From an uncultured Microcaldota archaeon (GTDB lineage Archaea > Micrarchaeota > Micrarchaeia > Norongarragalinales > Norongarragalinaceae), in NCBI GenBank assembly GCA_903893865.1, contig CAITNU010000073.1, forward strand, positions 1 to 37,229: a stretch of 37,229 bases of DNA, in the 5' to 3' direction. How positions within the stretch are numbered: the first letter of the stretch is position 1; every line of letters begins with the position of its first letter. A model generated the notes under the pieces. That model was not told the origin of the DNA. It saw only the letters and a list, made by a program, of their open reading frames with translations, and did not search any database. Made by a program: the position numbers and the translations under genes. This document shows positions 34,230-37,229 of this stretch, one piece after another.

Positions 34230-34910
34230 TTGGCTAAAATCGATTTGGATTCATTGATGGACGGGCCGACGCTGCTGGATTACAAGCGCGCGGACGAAAA
34301 AAACTACGCCGAGCGAGGCGCGCGCGGCGCGGGCGAAAAAGCGAAGAAGGAAATCCGCAAGGCGGCGGAGTTCGTCGGCTGGTTCGCTGCTTTCGCGCTC
34401 CTCGCGTTCGCCGCGCTTTCGCTGCAACCCGTCGCAATGGCGCTCTCGGGCCTCGCTGCGGCGCAATCCTCGTTTTTTTTGAGCGTTGCCGGCGTGCACA
34501 ACAACATCGAGTGGACGGACGGCGTGCCGCACATCATTGGTAACGTCGGCAACGTTGTCGACGGCGACGCGCAAAACGCGGGAAACACGGGTTTCGACGC
34601 TGAAATCGGGGAATTGTGTTGGGGCAAGATTGAATTCGCGGTTCTCTTCGGAATACTCGCCGCTTCCTTCGACCGCTCGCGGCGCCAGCGCTTGTTTGGC
34701 TTCGTCGCGGGATTCATTTTCTTCGCGTTGTTCTTCAACCCGCTGCGCATCACGCTCTCGATATTGTGGCAGAGCCCGCTTGTTCACGACGTCTTGTTCC
34801 GCGTCACGCTCGCCGCGGCAATCGCGTTCTATTATTTCTTGTGGTACGCGCTTACGGGGCGCCGCAGCGCACGCAAAAATTATTCGGAAGGCGGAGTGTT
34901 CGAGTTTTGA
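34230..34910 (+). CDS. Archaeosortase/exosortase-family transpeptidase
   Basis: A 226-residue integral membrane protein with about five hydrophobic helices after a charged 45-residue cytoplasmic start. The family's invariant triad is present in order and spacing: Cys130 in ELCWGK, Arg173 in FFNPLRITLS, and His186 in SPLVHDVLF. These enzymes recognise a short C-terminal motif followed by a transmembrane helix and basic tail, cut there and transfer the protein, in Haloferax to a lipid. Likely substrates are the three FPD-[VL]-PL proteins at 16.6-29 kb. I cannot assign a subfamily such as ArtA. The TTG start is fixed by GGGAGGGTGA. The stop is followed by a run of eight T and an inverted repeat. 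Confidence 0.85.
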   Translation: MAKIDLDSLMDGPTLLDYKRADEKNYAERGARGAGEKAKKEIRKAAEFVGWFAAFALLAFAALSLQPVAMALSGLAAAQSSFFLSVAGVHNNIEWTDGVPHIIGNVGNVVDGDAQNAGNTGFDAEIGELCWGKIEFAVLFGILAASFDRSRRQRLFGFVAGFIFFALFFNPLRITLSILWQSPLVHDVLFRVTLAAAIAFYYFLWYALTGRRSARKNYSEGGVFEF

Positions 34911-34923
34911 GCGATTTTTTTTG

Positions 34924-34970
34924 TTTACTCGCGCGGATTCCCGCGGGTTTTTTAACTCGGCGCGAGTAAA
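34924..34970. promoter_or_regulatory. 11-bp inverted repeat around a promoter
   Basis: TTTACTCGCGC (34924-34934) and GCGCGAGTAAA (34960-34970) are perfect inverted copies separated by 25 bp that contain CCCGCGGG and TTTTTTAACTC, a TATA-like box for the next gene. The element could be an operator pair or, with the T-run at 34914-34921, part of a terminator. Confidence 0.45.
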
Positions 34971-34984
34971 GCCTTGCGATTGCG

Positions 34985-36826
34985 ATGAACCGTTTTTCCC
35001 GCCGTATCGATTGGGTGAAGCGAAACCGCGCGTTCATTGCGGCGCCGCTGCTCGGCACAATAATTTTTCTCGCTTGCGTCATTTTCATAATCAACTTGAA
35101 CAAGATCGAGAGCGCGAACGTCGTGCTCGCCGAGGGAGACGCTTACCACAACCGAATGGTTTCGCTCCTCGAAATGTACCGCAGCGACGTGGCGAGCATG
35201 TTCCGCCAGCAACTGACTTTCCTCACCGAGAATTATTTAGCCAGCCAGTGTTGGGTTAACTTGTTCGACATCAAAAACAGCAAGCCTTCGGGCGACAACC
35301 CGTCGTACGATAACGCAATTATTCAGCGGCTGCCAGAGCCTTACGGCTACGCTGGCATCGCGCCTGAAGAAAAAGATTACACGATGGCTGAACTGCGTTA
35401 CGCCAAGTGCAAGTACGTCAACTACATAATCAACTCGATGGGGCGAAGCGTCATCAGCTGCAAGACAAGGTGCCTTCCAGAGTCTCAAGGGGGGCCTTGC
35501 AAACCTCCGTGCACCGACCAGACTTCTTGCATGAATCCGGATAATGGGTGCGCAACCTGCCAGGAGTGCATGAACAAGCTGTACGGGTTGTCAAAAATTC
35601 TCGGGGACTTGAGCCACGACAAAACGTTCGAAGGAATCGACTTCAAGGTTTCGAACCTCAACGAATTCAAATTCGTTTTAGAATCCGACACCGCGGTAAA
35701 CACTCGCGCGGAACAATTTACTGGCACGCTACTGGGCGGCTCGTTGTTCGACTGCGGCGCTTTCGCGAAAGACGGCAAGCTGCAGTGCTGCTCTGTTTCC
35801 GGCGACATGCTTTCAGACACGTCCACTGGCACCGGCCACAAAGAGTATGAATACGACATGATGAATTCTTGCGGAGAAAGGCAAGGAAGACTCATTAGCG
35901 ATACCTCCACGCCAGTTACAGGAGACGTCGTCCCTGGGTGTGAAGACGGCTCGTTTTTCATGAAAATCTCGATGCAGAACAGCATCGTCTTTCCCGTAAT
36001 GCCTCGCTTCAGCGCGGACGACGCAGTCGGAAACCAGCTGCGCACGGGCGCGCTCGGCGACAGCGACTTCAACATTCCGATTTCGTACCCGTTATACCGT
36101 TACTTGAACTACGCTTTCCAAGTGTACGAAGATTTGGCGAACGGCGGTCCGGGCAGTTCAGGCGATAAAGACAACGGAATCGCGCAAGGATTGTGCGCTC
36201 AAAGTCCAGCCGATTCAAGCTCAAACGGCAATACGTTTGAGGGAGACTGCAGCTACGAAACGCCTTTCTACCACGACGTCGGCTATACTCCAAGCGAACC
36301 GTGCACTGACGCGAATAGTTGCGAAGACGCGGTTTTGAAAGCTTTCGTCACGAACCGCTTGAAGAACTCTTGCGACAAATTCAATGATGTTCACGGAGGC
36401 GTTGCTAGCAGCGAGCCAGCAGCAATCTATGTTTGTTCCGGCTACGATCAAGGAAGCGGCGGAGATTCAGGCGCCTGCACGGTGGACAAGGACTCGTGGA
36501 GCACGCTTTGCGGCGGCTCAAACCCCGGTGACGATAACCCTAGAACGCCAGTAAACTTGTTCGATTCAACAGATCCGACAAATCAACTGTTTGCCGGCTC
36601 TAACAACCAGAAGACTCTGTTTACCAACAACACTTGCAGCCGAGATATTTCTTCTTCGTTGCCTTCGTCGCAACACGCGTACTGCAGTTTCATTGATGGC
36701 GTTGGTTTGTGGCTGCGCTTCAATGATTTGAGCGAGGAGCATCGCGTGAACCCGTCAGCGCAAAACAGGTTATGCGCTAACATTTACATACAACACTATC
36801 CTAAACCTTTAACCTCTGGAACATAA
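34985..36826 (+). CDS. Cys-rich membrane-anchored exoprotein, unknown
   Basis: Not recognised. The 613-residue protein has one N-terminal membrane helix (about 20-37, APLLGTIIFLACVIFIINL) preceded by basic residues, so the remainder should lie outside the cell. It contains about 26 Cys, eight of them packed into residues about 159-197 (SCKTRC, PCKPPC, SCMNPDNGCATCQEC), and pairs elsewhere such as CC near 260. Many disulfides are therefore expected. The middle part (DFKVSNLNEFKFVLESD) looks like a beta domain and the second half is rich in Ser, Asp and Gly. It lacks the FPDxPL tail, so it is anchored at the N-terminus. It lies 74 nt after the archaeosortase; the ATG at 34985 has no clear Shine-Dalgarno. 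Confidence 0.78.
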   Translation: MNRFSRRIDWVKRNRAFIAAPLLGTIIFLACVIFIINLNKIESANVVLAEGDAYHNRMVSLLEMYRSDVASMFRQQLTFLTENYLASQCWVNLFDIKNSKPSGDNPSYDNAIIQRLPEPYGYAGIAPEEKDYTMAELRYAKCKYVNYIINSMGRSVISCKTRCLPESQGGPCKPPCTDQTSCMNPDNGCATCQECMNKLYGLSKILGDLSHDKTFEGIDFKVSNLNEFKFVLESDTAVNTRAEQFTGTLLGGSLFDCGAFAKDGKLQCCSVSGDMLSDTSTGTGHKEYEYDMMNSCGERQGRLISDTSTPVTGDVVPGCEDGSFFMKISMQNSIVFPVMPRFSADDAVGNQLRTGALGDSDFNIPISYPLYRYLNYAFQVYEDLANGGPGSSGDKDNGIAQGLCAQSPADSSSNGNTFEGDCSYETPFYHDVGYTPSEPCTDANSCEDAVLKAFVTNRLKNSCDKFNDVHGGVASSEPAAIYVCSGYDQGSGGDSGACTVDKDSWSTLCGGSNPGDDNPRTPVNLFDSTDPTNQLFAGSNNQKTLFTNNTCSRDISSSLPSSQHAYCSFIDGVGLWLRFNDLSEEHRVNPSAQNRLCANIYIQHYPKPLTSGT

Positions 36827-36880
36827 ACCGCTTGAACCGCTCGCAATCGCCAGCGACTTCTCGCGACTCGCGCAATCCGC

Positions 36881-36892
36881 AACCCTAGGGTT
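36881..36892. repeat. 12-bp perfect palindrome
   Basis: AACCCTAGGGTT, followed by TTTAATC, in the 165-nt gap before the last gene. It may be a protein-binding site. I see nothing else in 36827-36965. Confidence 0.3.
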
Positions 36893-36965
36893 TTTAATCT
36901 ACGACGCGCCTTAATTCTGCAACGCAAAAAACGTTTCAGCGCTAAAACTGAAAATAAAAATAAAA

Positions 36966-36987
36966 CTTTTAAAATCAAATCGGGTGG
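36966..36987 (+). promoter_or_regulatory. Promoter and Shine-Dalgarno of last gene
   Basis: CTTTTAAAAT (36966-36975) is a good TATA-like box about 22 nt before the ATG. GGGTGGT (36982-36988) precedes it by about 3 nt. Confidence 0.4.
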
Positions 36988-36991
36988 TAGA

Positions 36992-37229
36992 ATGAGCATT
37001 GCGGAACAATACGAAGACTTTTTGCTTTCCCTCGAAGAAAAAGGCGTTCCCAACCCGCGTTTGCTCGTTCCCGTCACCGCAGCCCTCGTCATCATAATAA
37101 TAGGCTTTTTCGCGCTGCAAGGCGGCTTGCCGGCAGGCGTTCCAGGCGGAGGCGGCGGAAAGAAAAGCATAACACTTTACGTCAAAGATTATTCCACGGG
37201 CGCCGGCGTTTACGGAGCCGTAGTAGAAA
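36992..37229 (+). CDS. Membrane-anchored protein, truncated by window end
   Basis: Only 79 residues are present and no stop is reached. The product starts MSIAEQYEDFLLSLEEKG and has one membrane helix at about 27-43 (VPVTAALVIIIIGFFAL). A Gly-rich spacer (GVPGGGGG) follows, then KKSITLYVKDYSTGAGVYGA, which looks like the opening strands of a carboxypeptidase-regulatory or Ig-like beta domain (inference from the pattern only). The orientation is probably N-in, so the beta domain is extracellular. It resembles its upstream neighbour in design, with a short cytoplasmic N-terminus and one helix. The start is chosen for GGGTGG and the TATA box just upstream. Confidence 0.75.
   Translation, partial: MSIAEQYEDFLLSLEEKGVPNPRLLVPVTAALVIIIIGFFALQGGLPAGVPGGGGGKKSITLYVKDYSTGAGVYGAVVE

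Noticed and set aside
36881-36892. AACCCTAGGGTT considered as a telomere-like or origin element
   Set aside because: It is a single copy with no tandem repeats or origin-associated gene nearby; at most a binding site.

Overview
The window looks like archaeal chromosome, most likely from a small-genome (DPANN-type) lineage. That placement is inference; the archaeal assignment is firmer. Evidence for Archaea: an aIF5B/IF2 of archaeal size, an archaeal/eukaryal-type leucyl-tRNA synthetase, an endonuclease Q homologue, an archaeal type IV pilus/secretion ATPase, a HerA-like protein, a Cys-Arg-His archaeosortase, and TTTAAA-type TATA boxes in front of most genes. TTG and GTG starts with GGAGG/GGTGA Shine-Dalgarno sequences are common. 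The first 38 bases are Illumina adapter sequence, so base 39 is a true contig end.

Layout. 39-4256: a truncated transketolase (-), then HAD hydrolase, small unknown protein, a rhomboid-like membrane protein lacking catalytic residues, and adenylate kinase (+). 4274-12471: infB, the secretion ATPase and a phosphoribosyltransferase (-), a small membrane protein (+), and leuS (-). 12629-28972: a 16-kb block of secreted or cell-surface genes, all on the minus strand. It holds two tandem paralogous beta-helix proteins (one interrupted by an apparent single-base frameshift), a 2120-residue protein, a 971-residue von Willebrand A protein and an 842-residue beta-helix protein. 29220-37229 (+): a HerA-like protein with a degenerate P-loop, PRPP synthetase, an unknown protein, EndoQ, an archaeosortase, a Cys-rich membrane-anchored exoprotein and a truncated membrane protein.

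The most interesting reading is a candidate surface-display system. The three large surface proteins end in the same module: a four-Cys domain, then PNPPS-[QR]-FPD-[VL]-PL, a hydrophobic helix and a Lys/Arg tail. This has the architecture of an archaeosortase recognition signal, and an archaeosortase with Cys130, Arg173 and His186 lies 5 kb beyond the block. All three genes carry a near-identical CACTT-TTTAAATAT promoter, and two also share a 5' leader and an MSETK N-terminus. The largest protein carries three modules resembling phage short-tail-fibre collar domains, each with two HxH motifs about 30 residues apart, ahead of a vWA domain with an intact MIDAS. A cell-attachment or host-contact role would fit, but that is inference.

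Every functional statement comes from reading motifs by eye; no database search was run.
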